Of a stretch of DNA of 35,543 nt, positions 24,673-32,790 are shown piece by piece. Source of the stretch: Pseudoalteromonas luteoviolacea DSM 6061 (GTDB taxonomy: Bacteria; Pseudomonadota; Gammaproteobacteria; Enterobacterales; Alteromonadaceae); NCBI RefSeq assembly GCF_001625655.1, contig NZ_AUYB01000118.1, positions 1 through 35,543 of the forward strand. The letters run 5' to 3'. The stretch's first letter is position 1; every line of letters starts with the position of its first letter. Below the pieces are notes generated by a model. The model was not told where the DNA came from. It did no database searches and saw only the letters and a list, made by a program, of their open reading frames with translations. A program made the translations under genes and the position numbers.

Positions 24673-24929
24673 CTAACTTGATTGGCCTTTAAAACTTACT
24701 CTTGGTAGCTCACAAATAATTGTGCATAAATTGGATAAAGCCCCAGCCGTAGTTTCAAGATTTGAGTTAGCAAAACTCAAGCACGTCCGTTGTGTCAGGA
24801 TATCAAGTGCGCTCTGGTATAGCTTTATTGCACTAAAACCACGTTCAAAGTAGAGTTGAGCTAACCTTGATTCTTGAACACATTCAGGAATTAAGTAACT
24901 TCGAGTCGAAGTGACAGCAATTAATAAGG
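24673..24929 (-). pseudogene. Possible TPR-like gene remnant
   Basis: An open stretch of about 84 codons without a start codon, in the gap between the desaturase and the S9 peptidase. The translation includes RLAQLYFERGFSAIKLYQSA followed by LDILTQR, which reads like a TPR helix pair, and ends in a stop at 24673. No SD or ATG is present, so it is best read as a decayed or truncated gene. It could be a chance frame. The rest of this 560-base gap holds short hairpins (such as TTGAGTT/AACTCAA) and the S9 peptidase promoter. Confidence 0.3.
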
Positions 24930-24935
24930 AAAATT

Positions 24936-26846
24936 ATGTTAAAAAGAACAGCAATAGCATGCGCATTGTTGGCAAGTCTAAGTGCGTGCAAACAAACCAG
25001 CCAAGTCGTAACTCCGACAAGTTCCCTGCAACCAGTTTCAGATTTTCGTACCTACTCCGCAGAGACTTTTTTTGATACCACCAGTATTTCCGGTAGCGCA
25101 TTTAGCCCTGATGCAAAAAAAATACTCGTAAACTCTGATGAATCTGGCATTTTTAATTTGTATGAAATAGACGTAGGAACGGGTGTTAAAACACAACTAA
25201 CAAAGTCACCAGATTCTACCTATGCCTTAAAATACTTCCCTAAAGACAACCGACTACTCTTTACCCGAGACAATAATGGCAACGAACGGTTTCATGTTTT
25301 TGTTCGACATGAAGACGGTAAAGTGCATGACTTAACTCCTGGTAAAGATGTGAGAGCAAAATTTGTCGGGTTTTCAAATGATGAAGATGCTTTTTACATC
25401 TTGAGCAACAAACGAGATCAACGATTTATGGATCTCTACCTCTTTGATGCAAAAACCTATGAAAGCGAGCTAATTTACAAAAATGATAAAAACCTGAGCG
25501 TAGAAAGAGTGAGTGAAACTGACCGTTACATCGCTTTAGTAAACGCCCAAGGCAATAAAGATAGTGATTTGTTTTTACTTGATCTGAACTCACCAGAAGC
25601 AAAACCTGTTGAAGTATCGAATGTGCCATATGAGGCTAACTTTTCTTCTTCGGCATTTTCAAAAGATGACAAATACCTATACTACAGTACGGATGCACAC
25701 GGTGAATTTTACCAAAACTGGCGCTATAACATAGCGACAGGCGAACACACACCTTATGTTGTACAAGACTGGGATATCCGGTTTTTATACTTTTCTGACG
25801 CCGATAGATACCGTGTTGTCGGTGTAAATGAAGACTCAAGTATCAAAGTGACCGTCACTGACTTAAAAAAACAAAAAGACATTAAATTACCTAAACTGCC
25901 AGCAGGTAGTATAAAAGGCGTGAACTTTTCTGATGATGAAAAATTAATGTCGTTCTATCTTAATTCAGATACCTCCCCAAGTAATTTGTACGTATGGCAA
26001 GTAGGTAGTGATTCGGTAAAACAGTTAACTTCGACTTTAAGTGAAAAAATAAACCCAGCGCACTTAGTTGAAAGTACCATCGCTAGATTCAAGAGTTTTG
26101 ATGGCCTAGAAGTACCGGGCGTACTCTATAAGCCCAAGCAAGCAAAACCAACAAATAAAGTTCCTGCGATGATCTATGTACATGGGGGCCCTGGTGGACA
26201 AAGTAAGACTGGCTACAGTGCTCGAGTTCAGCACCTAGTTAACCAAGGCTATGCTATTTTTGCTGTTAACAATCGTGGCAGCTCAGGATACGGTAAAACA
26301 TTTTTCCACTTAGACGATAAGAAGCATGGTGAAGATGACTTACAAGACATTGTTTGGAGTAAAAAATACCTTCAAGAACTAGACTGGGTTGATCCAGAGC
26401 GCATTGGTATTATGGGTGGTAGTTACGGAGGGTATATGACAGCTGCAGCGCTGGCATTTGAGCCTGAAGAGTTTAAGCTCGGTATCAATGTGTTTGGTGT
26501 CACTAATTGGGTTAGAACCTTAGAGTCCATTCCACCTTGGTGGGAAGCATACAAAAAGTCCCTGTATGAGGAGCTTGGTGATCCAGCAATAGATGGAGAG
26601 CGATTGCGCCGCATTTCCCCACTGTTTCATGCCAAAAACATAACCAAACCACTGATGGTGGTACAAGGTGCAAATGACCCGCGCGTACTCCAAGTTGAGA
26701 GCGACGAGTTGGTCGATGCAGTACGCTCGAACAATGTCCCCGTCGAATATGTGCTATTTGAAGACGAAGGGCATGGATTTTCTAAAAAAGAAAACCGTAT
26801 TGAAGCATCTCAGGCATATTTAGATTTCCTTAAAAAACACCTGTAA
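24936..26846 (+). CDS. S9-family (prolyl oligopeptidase/dipeptidyl peptidase-type) lipoprotein
   Basis: A 636-residue serine peptidase. The signal peptide ends in lipobox LSAC (Cys18), so it is an envelope lipoprotein. Residues about 40-360 form a beta-propeller with DPP/WD-like blades (FSPDAKKILVNSDESGIFNL, FSKDDKYLYYSTDAHGEF). The C-terminal alpha/beta-hydrolase domain carries Ser496 (GGSYGGYM), Asp581 (NDPRV) and His613 (EGHGFSKKEN), plus the oxyanion HGGPGG loop. The family cleaves short peptides, often after proline or dipeptides from the N-terminus; substrate is not readable here. AAGGA lies six bases upstream of the ATG. It is monocistronic with its own terminator. Confidence 0.94.
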   Translation: MLKRTAIACALLASLSACKQTSQVVTPTSSLQPVSDFRTYSAETFFDTTSISGSAFSPDAKKILVNSDESGIFNLYEIDVGTGVKTQLTKSPDSTYALKYFPKDNRLLFTRDNNGNERFHVFVRHEDGKVHDLTPGKDVRAKFVGFSNDEDAFYILSNKRDQRFMDLYLFDAKTYESELIYKNDKNLSVERVSETDRYIALVNAQGNKDSDLFLLDLNSPEAKPVEVSNVPYEANFSSSAFSKDDKYLYYSTDAHGEFYQNWRYNIATGEHTPYVVQDWDIRFLYFSDADRYRVVGVNEDSSIKVTVTDLKKQKDIKLPKLPAGSIKGVNFSDDEKLMSFYLNSDTSPSNLYVWQVGSDSVKQLTSTLSEKINPAHLVESTIARFKSFDGLEVPGVLYKPKQAKPTNKVPAMIYVHGGPGGQSKTGYSARVQHLVNQGYAIFAVNNRGSSGYGKTFFHLDDKKHGEDDLQDIVWSKKYLQELDWVDPERIGIMGGSYGGYMTAAALAFEPEEFKLGINVFGVTNWVRTLESIPPWWEAYKKSLYEELGDPAIDGERLRRISPLFHAKNITKPLMVVQGANDPRVLQVESDELVDAVRSNNVPVEYVLFEDEGHGFSKKENRIEASQAYLDFLKKHL

Positions 26847-26875
26847 TAATACAAATTCAATAAACAATGAGCAGC

Positions 26876-26911
26876 ACAGGCCCAATTTTCTATCATGGGT
26901 CTGTACTTTTT
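26876..26911 (+). terminator. Terminator of the S9 peptidase
   Basis: A 9-bp stem with one G-U pair (ACAGGCCCA with TGGGTCTGT), an 11-nt loop and a following ACTTTTT run. It overlaps the end of the convergent LysR gene. Confidence 0.7.
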
Positions 26912-27780
26912 AACTCAGTAATTATCCAATCTCGAAATGCCTTTATCTTTGGCCATTCAAAATGTCGTTCAGGAGCGACCAAATAGTATCGAAACTCGCA
27001 CTGCCATGAAAATTCTGGGTGGATTTCTAACTGCCCGAGCGCTAACGATTGCGCCACTAATCGCCTACGTACCAACGAAAACCCTTGCCCAGCCACCGTT
27101 GCCTGCAAAACCAAAGCAGCATTATCAATTTTTAAATTGCTTGACGCATGTCCGCTAAGCCCAAGCTGGTCGCAAAGTTCAAACCAAGCTAACTCGTTAT
27201 CTCTGCCTTCGTCATAAATAAAGTTATGTTTAGACAGTTGAGAACGAAGCGGCTTATTCGGGTTTATCAACCCCGGTTGATAGGCTATGACCAGTTCATC
27301 TTCAGCAATAAGTTCGCTTTTTAAACCGTTGTAGTCGCCAAGTCCAAAGCGTATCCCGATATCGATGTCATCTTCATTAAAATCTGCCAGTTGCTCAGTT
27401 GGGTCGATGCGCAATTGGTAGTCTGGTAATGCGTTTTTAAATTGCGCTAGCCTCGGTAACAGCCAACAAGAGGCAAACGACGGTAATACAGACAAGTTTA
27501 TGGTACTTGGGTTTGGATCTGCTTTTAACGTGGACAGACCCATATCTATTTGTCCAAAAGCCTTGTGCAAATAGGGCAGTAAGTCTTGCCCTTGTTGAGT
27601 AAGCACCACTTTTCGGGTCTGCCTTTCGAACAGTGTGCATCCTAATTGCTGCTCTAATATTCTGATCTGCTGACTGACAGCAGCTTGTGTAACAAACAGA
27701 GCTTCTGCTGCTTGTTTAAAGCTGCCTAACTCAGCCGCGGTTTTAAAATACCAGAGTCCTTTTAATGGCGGTGATTTCAT
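26893..27780 (-). CDS. LysR-family transcriptional regulator (GcvA-like)
   Basis: A 295-residue regulator with an N-terminal winged helix-turn-helix (about 5-65: FKTAAELGSFKQAAEALFVT, QAAVSQQIRILEQQLG) and a periplasmic-binding-protein-like effector domain (about 90-290). The PPLKGLWYF start and the WFELCDQLG and GQGFSLVRR stretches recall the GcvA branch. Ligand and targets are unknown. No clear SD is visible. It diverges across 111 bases from the secreted DUF3718-like gene, which is the natural candidate target. Confidence 0.93.
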   Translation of the reverse strand: MKSPPLKGLWYFKTAAELGSFKQAAEALFVTQAAVSQQIRILEQQLGCTLFERQTRKVVLTQQGQDLLPYLHKAFGQIDMGLSTLKADPNPSTINLSVLPSFASCWLLPRLAQFKNALPDYQLRIDPTEQLADFNEDDIDIGIRFGLGDYNGLKSELIAEDELVIAYQPGLINPNKPLRSQLSKHNFIYDEGRDNELAWFELCDQLGLSGHASSNLKIDNAALVLQATVAGQGFSLVRRRLVAQSLALGQLEIHPEFSWQCEFRYYLVAPERHFEWPKIKAFRDWIITELKSTDP

Positions 27781-27891
27781 GACTTTTATACTTAATTAAA
27801 ACTTAACTATAAGTCAGATTTTCTCGTTTGTCAGTTTTGAGTAAGCACACAATACTTAGCGGTGAATACAGACACACAAGGACCATTTATC

Positions 27892-28197
27892 ATGAAATAT
27901 GCAATTATCTTAGCTTTTTTTACTATCGCGTTTACTTCATCCGCTCAGCAGGTACAAACTGAAAGAGTATTTACAAATGCAGGTTACCCCTACAAAAACT
28001 TAATTATGAAAGCGGAACGAATTGAACTGATTTATTCAGAAGATGAGGATAAAACAAACTGTCGAGTTAAGGTTTACAAATCCGGAAAACTTCATGAAAG
28101 TGCGCCTATGGAGGTATCCTCTAAAGCATTTTCTAGTGATCCTGTTCAAAGCTGCTTAGCTAGACAAAACGCTAAACAGATATTAAGCCTACTGTGA
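27892..28197 (+). CDS. Small secreted DUF3718-like protein
   Basis: A 101-residue exported protein: signal peptide of about 18 residues (YAIILAFFTIAFTSSA, with cleavage probably after SSA), then a single small domain. Two cysteines (in TNCRVKVYKSG and QSCLARQNAKQIL) probably form a disulfide, and the C-L-A-R-x-x-A-K ending recalls DUF3718, of unknown function. The ATG at 27892 (AAGGA, nine bases of spacing) starts directly at the signal peptide; a GTG ten codons earlier is rejected. It is divergent from the LysR gene. Confidence 0.72.
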   Translation: MKYAIILAFFTIAFTSSAQQVQTERVFTNAGYPYKNLIMKAERIELIYSEDEDKTNCRVKVYKSGKLHESAPMEVSSKAFSSDPVQSCLARQNAKQILSLL

Positions 28198-28233
28198 ATT
28201 TTTCGCTCTGAAATTTCGGATACTTATCAACCA

Positions 28234-28269
28234 AAAGCTTTTAAATACCAATCAACATTTAAAAGCTTT
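28234..28269 (+). terminator. Inverted repeat after the DUF3718-like gene
   Basis: A perfect 13-bp inverted repeat (AAAGCTTTTAAAT with ATTTAAAAGCTTT) and a 10-nt loop, 37 bases after the stop codon. The stem itself ends in CTTT and no further T-run follows, so termination is likely but not certain. Confidence 0.55.
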
Positions 28270-28404
28270 GACCTAATTAATTCAAACAACTCGATTAAGC
28301 CACGCTCTCAACTTTTTGTCATCAAACCTACTGGGCTTTGATGTCGCGGTTAATAAATGATATAGAACGAATTTGAGTGTTGTCTTGTATACGGCAAGAC
28401 GCAG

Positions 28405-28695
28405 GCTACTCTAGTAGGAATTGCTGTTTTAAGTTCATTTTACCAAGATCAGAAGACATTAAAAAATGCACAAATGCCCAGCTTTACCAATATAATATAT
28501 CGGCTTAAATGAGCGCCATTTCGTTTCTGCCTCCATCAATTTATGCGAACTCATGACGTGACCTTACAATAACTCATTACGAGAAACATGCTCGAAAAAT
28601 GAAGCTTTGCCAACTTGAATTGAGACCTCAAGAAATTCAGAATACTCCGCAAGCCCCTCATTTAAACAACGTGGTGAGAAGCCAATAACACCGCG
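28405..28695 (-). pseudogene. Decayed partial copy of the HExxH protease gene at 29657-30805
   Basis: Minus-strand translation gives VIGFSPRCLNEGLAEYSEFL then EVSIQVGK, and after a stop and a frameshift SWAFVHFLMSSDLGK. These match VIGFSPRWLNEGLAEYFE, EVSMQVGK and SWAFVHFLMSSKSGK of the intact gene in the same order. Similarity stops at about 28695, just after the position where HEAVH would lie, so the catalytic HExxH is missing. It is a truncated, disrupted paralogue. Parts of the DNA match directly, for instance GAAGACATTAAAAA near 28450 and 29827. Confidence 0.8.
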
Positions 28696-28939
28696 GCGCA
28701 GCTTTTTCCTAAATTAAGCATAATCATAAATATCAAAGTAACATTAAGCTCAAACGAAAAACACTTAATGGTTGGTACTTGATATAAGTGGGTATTAATA
28801 AGTGCTAAAGAGTAGTTATAAGATAATTAATTACCTATTATAAACCTTTAAACACCAAAAAATTAACCAGTTGCACCAGACGCTGACCTTTGTTACTTTA
28901 ATAGGGCTAAAATAATAACTTAAAATAAAGGAGTTAAAT

Positions 28940-29092
28940 ATGAAAGTTAAGTTGAACAAAAAGCCATTAAAGCAACTATCAAAAAATAAAGTAGCATTAC
29001 CTGCAGAGGCAACACCTCAAGTAGCTGGTGGTAGTTACAAAAACCAGACTATTGTGGGTACTTCATGTCAAACTTGCCCTATTATAGTGTAG
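28940..29092 (+). CDS. 50-residue GG-leader peptide, RiPP/bacteriocin-like precursor
   Basis: A short gene with strong signals: AAAGGAG six bases before the ATG and a terminator 18 bases after the stop. The peptide has a basic N-terminal leader (KVKLNKKPLKQLSKNK), an Ala/Pro-rich hinge (LPAEATPQ), a double-glycine site (VAGG, residues 28-31) and a 19-residue core, SYKNQTIVGTSCQTCPIIV, with two Cys in TSCQTC. This leader-GG-core plan is that of peptides exported and trimmed by C39-peptidase transporters or modified as RiPPs; I recall similar leaders in Pseudoalteromonas labelled as lanthipeptide-like. No modification enzyme or transporter lies in the window. The gene is real with good confidence; the peptide class is inferred. 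Confidence 0.72.
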   Translation: MKVKLNKKPLKQLSKNKVALPAEATPQVAGGSYKNQTIVGTSCQTCPIIV

Positions 29093-29110
29093 TTATAGGC
29101 TAATGGATTG

Positions 29111-29138
29111 AGGCTAGGTAGTTTGTACTTGGCCTTTT
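29111..29138 (+). terminator. Terminator of the GG-leader peptide gene
   Basis: A 10-bp stem with two G-U pairs (AGGCTAGGTA with TACTTGGCCT), a 5-nt loop and a following TTT run, directly downstream of the peptide gene. Confidence 0.6.
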
Positions 29139-29160
29139 AAATATGGTTAAATTTTTCGCT

Positions 29161-29435
29161 TTAATAAGCGTATCTTTTAAATCTCATTTTTATTTCCTTT
29201 ATGGGCCTTTGTAGCCACATTTCCTTTAGGCTTACGTAGCCACGTAACACTATTAAACGGCCTTCATCATCAGTGATAATCTCTCCTAAAGATTTAACTT
29301 CAGTACCAAATGTAACCAACCTAGGAAAGGTCGCGTTGTAACTTTGAGGCACATTTACTTTGTCAAAAACTGCACAGGACTGTTACCAATTCTGGTACCC
29401 CCAACGGATGGATGAAGCGAATAGTTCATTGTCAT
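29161..29435 (-). pseudogene. Remnant of a LodA/GoxA-like (CTQ) amino-acid or amine oxidase gene
   Basis: The first part (29435-29355) keeps an SD (AAAGGA) and start, and reads MNYSLHPSVGGTRIGNSP, close to the N-terminus of LodA-like quinoprotein oxidases (H-P-x-I-G-V-A-R-V-G-N-S-P), then hits a stop. The second part (29352-29161) contains SLGEIITDDEGRLIVLRGY, matching the LGEL.TD..GRLLVLGG motif that in LodA lies roughly 100 residues further on. The gene is thus internally deleted, frameshifted and truncated, with nothing of the catalytic domain left. LodA homologues include AlpP of Pseudoalteromonas tunicata, an antibacterial lysine oxidase. The rest of the gap to 29656 (29436-29630) shows no other gene. 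Confidence 0.65.
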
Positions 29436-29634
29436 ATCCTTTAGTTGAGTTATCAACTACTCGAATTTGTTCGCCTACAAAGCACACAAATAGTCTTTCA
29501 AAAGCTGCAAATGCAGATTGAATAAACTGCAGCACCAAGGAAAAGACATAAGTATTTCACTCTATTACAAGCGGCACACCTTCTTATAGGTTAAGCTTAA
29601 GCGCATAATAAATAATAACTTTATTCTTTACACT

Positions 29635-29658
29635 AAAACATCTCTCACTGTATGTTTT
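29635..29658 (-). terminator. Hairpin at the end of the HExxH protease gene
   Basis: A 7-bp stem (AAAACAT with ATGTTTT) and 10-nt loop overlap the stop codon of the protease. No strong T-run follows, so it is a weak terminator candidate. Confidence 0.35.
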
Positions 29659-30805
29659 ACAATCTTTGTGACCTTGCCTGACTATTTAAAAACATGGCAT
29701 AGGCACTTTTCATGTTTGGATAAGTACCATATAAAACCCGTTTTACATTGGCGTAGTCCAATGAACTACATGGTTTTTTTTGCTCACTAAGCATCAATGC
29801 TTTTAGGCTCTGTTTTCCAGATTTTGAAGACATTAAAAAGTGCACAAAAGCCCAACTGCTTCTATACATGGTAACGGGATCGGAGGATTGCCAAGTATCT
29901 TCAGCGCCAATAAGTTGGCTTGGCCTAAGCACTTGACCCCTTATGTAGCCACTTCGAGAAATGTGATTAGTCGGTTTAACTTTGCCTACTTGCATGGATA
30001 CTTCAACGGTTTCAAAATACTCAGCAAGCCCTTCATTTAACCAGCGTGGAGAAAAGCCTATGACTGCCTGATTGATTGCATGTACTGCTTCATGGATTGC
30101 AGTTTGCATTGTTCCCTCATATGAGGTTTGTTCAACAAACGCCGTATTTTTAATTCCAAAGTACACACCTACGGTGCCAGTTGGGTCGCCACCATATGTT
30201 TTTACTGCACGCTCGTAGCGTCTTCGAGATGGAAGTACTTGAATTCTAAGTGTGACCTTTCGCATAGCTTTAAGGCCAACAATGCTGGTATAACCTCTAA
30301 AAATGGCATTAAGTCTAGAGCTCAAGGTATTTTTAAATTGATGTGATATGGTCGGCCCACTGATCTCCAAATCAAAGTAATCCAATACTCGACTGCTACG
30401 CGGCTGGTACGTTTTAGCGCCACCAGCAGGCTTTTTGTCTGAGTAATTAGTAACACCGTTGCTATCAACCCAGGTGTAAATCCCCCGCTCTACTCGGTAC
30501 TTTACGCGTTCACTGTTGCTGGGCTCACATCGGCCAAAACGCCTAAGTGTATGCTGATGATCAACGCCTAATTGGTGCTTAGAGTGGTGAACTTGCTCTT
30601 TAGTCGGCCTTAAATGTGATGTGGTACGAAAAGAGTCATCGTCAGCCTTTTGTTTTAATGGCTTGTCATTTTGCTGTGATAAATAAGGCTGTACTTCGGC
30701 AACCCAGAACTGCCGTCCATCAAAAAAGAGATATAACAATGCCGAAAATACGACCAAACAAGCCTTAAATATAGACCCCTTCCATGCGTCCCTATCGTCG
30801 TTCAT
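29657..30805 (-). CDS. Membrane-anchored DUF4124 / HExxH zinc-peptidase-like protein
   Basis: A 382-residue protein with one N-terminal signal anchor (about 10-28), a linker, a DUF4124-type segment (about 105-135: GIYTWVDSNGVTNYSDKKP) and a zinc-peptidase-like domain (about 150-375). The HExxH motif is His238-Glu239 to His242 (TAIHEAVHAIN), and PRWLNEGLAEYFE supplies the likely third ligand Glu258, as in gluzincins of the DUF1570 type. It is probably a periplasm-facing protease; substrate unknown. AAAAGGA abuts the ATG with almost no spacing, so translation may be weak. A decayed copy of its central and C-terminal parts lies at 28405-28695, so the gene was once duplicated here. Confidence 0.8.
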   Translation of the reverse strand: MNDDRDAWKGSIFKACLVVFSALLYLFFDGRQFWVAEVQPYLSQQNDKPLKQKADDDSFRTTSHLRPTKEQVHHSKHQLGVDHQHTLRRFGRCEPSNSERVKYRVERGIYTWVDSNGVTNYSDKKPAGGAKTYQPRSSRVLDYFDLEISGPTISHQFKNTLSSRLNAIFRGYTSIVGLKAMRKVTLRIQVLPSRRRYERAVKTYGGDPTGTVGVYFGIKNTAFVEQTSYEGTMQTAIHEAVHAINQAVIGFSPRWLNEGLAEYFETVEVSMQVGKVKPTNHISRSGYIRGQVLRPSQLIGAEDTWQSSDPVTMYRSSWAFVHFLMSSKSGKQSLKALMLSEQKKPCSSLDYANVKRVLYGTYPNMKSAYAMFLNSQARSQRL

Positions 30806-30950
30806 TCCTTTTCTATTATTCCTTAATCTATTTTCTTGTATTTCCTAGCACGCCGAACCTAGTCTTTTTGAAATTTAACTTCACTTTGTATTCTGAAATA
30901 CATTTGCTGTGGTGTGCACTCTATCACTTATCACGCTCTCAAAACACGAC

Positions 30951-31316
30951 TTAGCGCAATACATCTCCAATATGTTTTTTATGCCAAATAGTGCAAGCCA
31001 TTAGCGTAACCAGCCCGCTTGTATAAGTGATATATAGCGGCAGTGACGTTGCAGCGTCTTCTGCATACATAAATATGCTCGATAACACCCACGCCGAAAT
31101 TGCGCCTATAATCAACCAAATAGCGGCAGATAGTAATTTATATCGCGGTGCGCTCACATAAGCCGAAAACACCACACACGCAGCCGCAACTGCACCGATA
31201 ATTGGCTTTTTCCAAAGCCCAAGCGTCTCGGCAAATAGCCCCGCAGCAGTCGCTGATACCACAAACACGAAAATAACAATTACAATTGAAATTAAAAAGC
31301 CAAGTGCCTGATTCAT
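30951..31316 (-). CDS. Small four-helix membrane protein of unknown function
   Basis: A 121-residue, very hydrophobic protein with four predicted membrane helices (about 5-27, 36-54, 61-83 and 90-110) and a short basic C-terminus (HKKHIGDVLR). No family motif is recognised. An AGGA-type SD lies upstream of the ATG. The gene follows another small membrane protein by 74 bases on the same strand, so the two may be co-transcribed. Confidence 0.7.
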   Translation of the reverse strand: MNQALGFLISIVIVIFVFVVSATAAGLFAETLGLWKKPIIGAVAAACVVFSAYVSAPRYKLLSAAIWLIIGAISAWVLSSIFMYAEDAATSLPLYITYTSGLVTLMACTIWHKKHIGDVLR

Positions 31317-31390
31317 ATAAAGTCCTATACGTAAATACTGAATTTACCTGTTTAAGTTCGACACTCGCCTAATAAAAAAGCAGATAGCCA

Positions 31391-32161
31391 TTAGTTAATA
31401 TAGTCAATAACCGGTACTGACCTGAAATTAAGAAGTTTTTCTTGATGTTCCCGCGACTCCATTACCACCGACAAATACGGTGCTAACCGCATTTTTTCAT
31501 CTGAGGACAAGGCGAATTCAAGCTTGAACTTGCGTTTACTACCCAAAGGCACAACAAAGTAATCGGAGGTTCTAAAACCATACCGTTTCTCACCAATATA
31601 AAATGCATTGACGCTGGCATGGCTGTCTTTGTGATCAATTACGTAGCTGTCTGAGTCAATTCTAAATTCATTGTCTTTTGGCAGCAGGTTAATCGCATAA
31701 AATGAGCAGGTAAGATTTTTACCGCGCTTCTCACATGCCTCTTGTTTTACTTCAAAACCCGCATAATTTTGAAGTGTTCTCACAGGTCCATCGTATTCAT
31801 CATTAAACATAGACATCGACAGCCAAGGATCTTTTAGAAACATCCCTGCACTAAAAAACGCTACACAGACACTGGCCGCAGCAGCAGATTTAAACACACG
31901 TTTTAAGGTACTTTCGGAGGACCTTTCAAAACGATAATATAAATAACCCACAAGACTGGTTCCCAATAACACAATAGGCAAAAACCTGATCACACTACAC
32001 TCAGAATAAAACACATACGCTTTGAGTGTTTCGACAATGTCTGTCGCATACGCGCCAATGAGAATGCTGACTATAAAAGCGCTTAGTGCCATCAGCTTTT
32101 TAACTGAAAACAAGGCCGCTTTTTTAATTTGGCTAGGTTGTTGCGGTGCTGATTCTTCCAT
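31391..32161 (-). CDS. Membrane protein of unknown function
   Basis: A 256-residue protein with three membrane helices (about 22-44, 58-78 and 90-108) and then a soluble, probably periplasmic, beta-rich domain of about 140 residues with two cysteines (EVKQEACEKRGKNLTCSFYA) that could be disulfide bonded. The start is the ATG at 32161, with AAGGA five bases upstream; a TTG nineteen codons earlier is rejected. It is not recognised as any family. It may be co-transcribed with the small four-helix protein downstream. Confidence 0.7.
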   Translation of the reverse strand: MEESAPQQPSQIKKAALFSVKKLMALSAFIVSILIGAYATDIVETLKAYVFYSECSVIRFLPIVLLGTSLVGYLYYRFERSSESTLKRVFKSAAAASVCVAFFSAGMFLKDPWLSMSMFNDEYDGPVRTLQNYAGFEVKQEACEKRGKNLTCSFYAINLLPKDNEFRIDSDSYVIDHKDSHASVNAFYIGEKRYGFRTSDYFVVPLGSKRKFKLEFALSSDEKMRLAPYLSVVMESREHQEKLLNFRSVPVIDYIN

Positions 32162-32388
32162 TGGTTTCCTTCCTAAGTGTAACGCGCTATTTAGACCTGC
32201 GGGGTTGAACTGGGACAATAAATTTACATTTCAATTACATTTAGTGCAAGAGGGTTGTGGACTTATACCATAGCCATTCCATAAATAATGGTAAAAATCA
32301 GCGGATAAGAATCTGGTTCAAAATAACAAAAAGCGCTAAGATACAATGGCTTTCATAGAATTAAGAATAAAAACAACAGGATTTGGCC

Positions 32389-32790
32389 ATGCAGCAGATT
32401 GGCATTTATGAGCAGCTGATTACCCAAGTGGTAGAGCAAAACTTAGACCGCGAGCAGTTTTACATCGGAGAGCGTCAGCTTGAATCAAACGAAGCCTCTG
32501 TGTGGCTATCACGCTTTCTCTCAAAACTGGTCGCCCATGCTATTGATGCTATCCCAAATAGTGATGACAACCGCATCACCAAGCAAATTGAGCTGGCCAA
32601 CAAGCTGGTGTTTTGGTTAAAAGATCACATCAGAGACGATCAATTGATCAGCGAAAACCTCATTGATTCGCAAGGTCGTATTCTCACCGCCCTGTTTGAC
32701 AAGCAAAACACAATTTCGAGGGATTTAATCTATTTTAGAATCGGTAATCACCTTTTCAAGATACAATGCACTTTTTATAGGCTCTATTAA
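32389..32790 (+). pseudogene. N-terminal stub of a helicase/PLD-type protein, truncated by an insertion
   Basis: An open frame of 133 residues. The first about 110 residues resemble the N-terminus of DEAD/DEAH helicases that carry PLD and DUF3427 domains: GIYEQLITQVVEQNL, LANKLVFWLKDHI, then ENLIDSQGRILTAL. In such proteins this region is followed by several hundred residues of nuclease and helicase domains. Here the family-like sequence ends at about FDKQN (near 32715) and runs into AT-rich DNA of a different character, ending on a stop at 32790 inside the convergent gene. An AGGA SD precedes the ATG. The truncation is visible; the family assignment is from memory and moderate. Confidence 0.55.

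Noticed and set aside
28940..29092. A complete RiPP biosynthetic cluster around the GG-peptide
   Set aside because: No lanthionine synthetase, radical SAM enzyme, C39 transporter or immunity gene is visible within the window.
29161..29352. The 63-residue open frame as an intact small gene
   Set aside because: It contains a mid-protein motif of LodA-like oxidases and lacks an SD, and the matching N-terminus lies just upstream in another frame, so it is a fragment.
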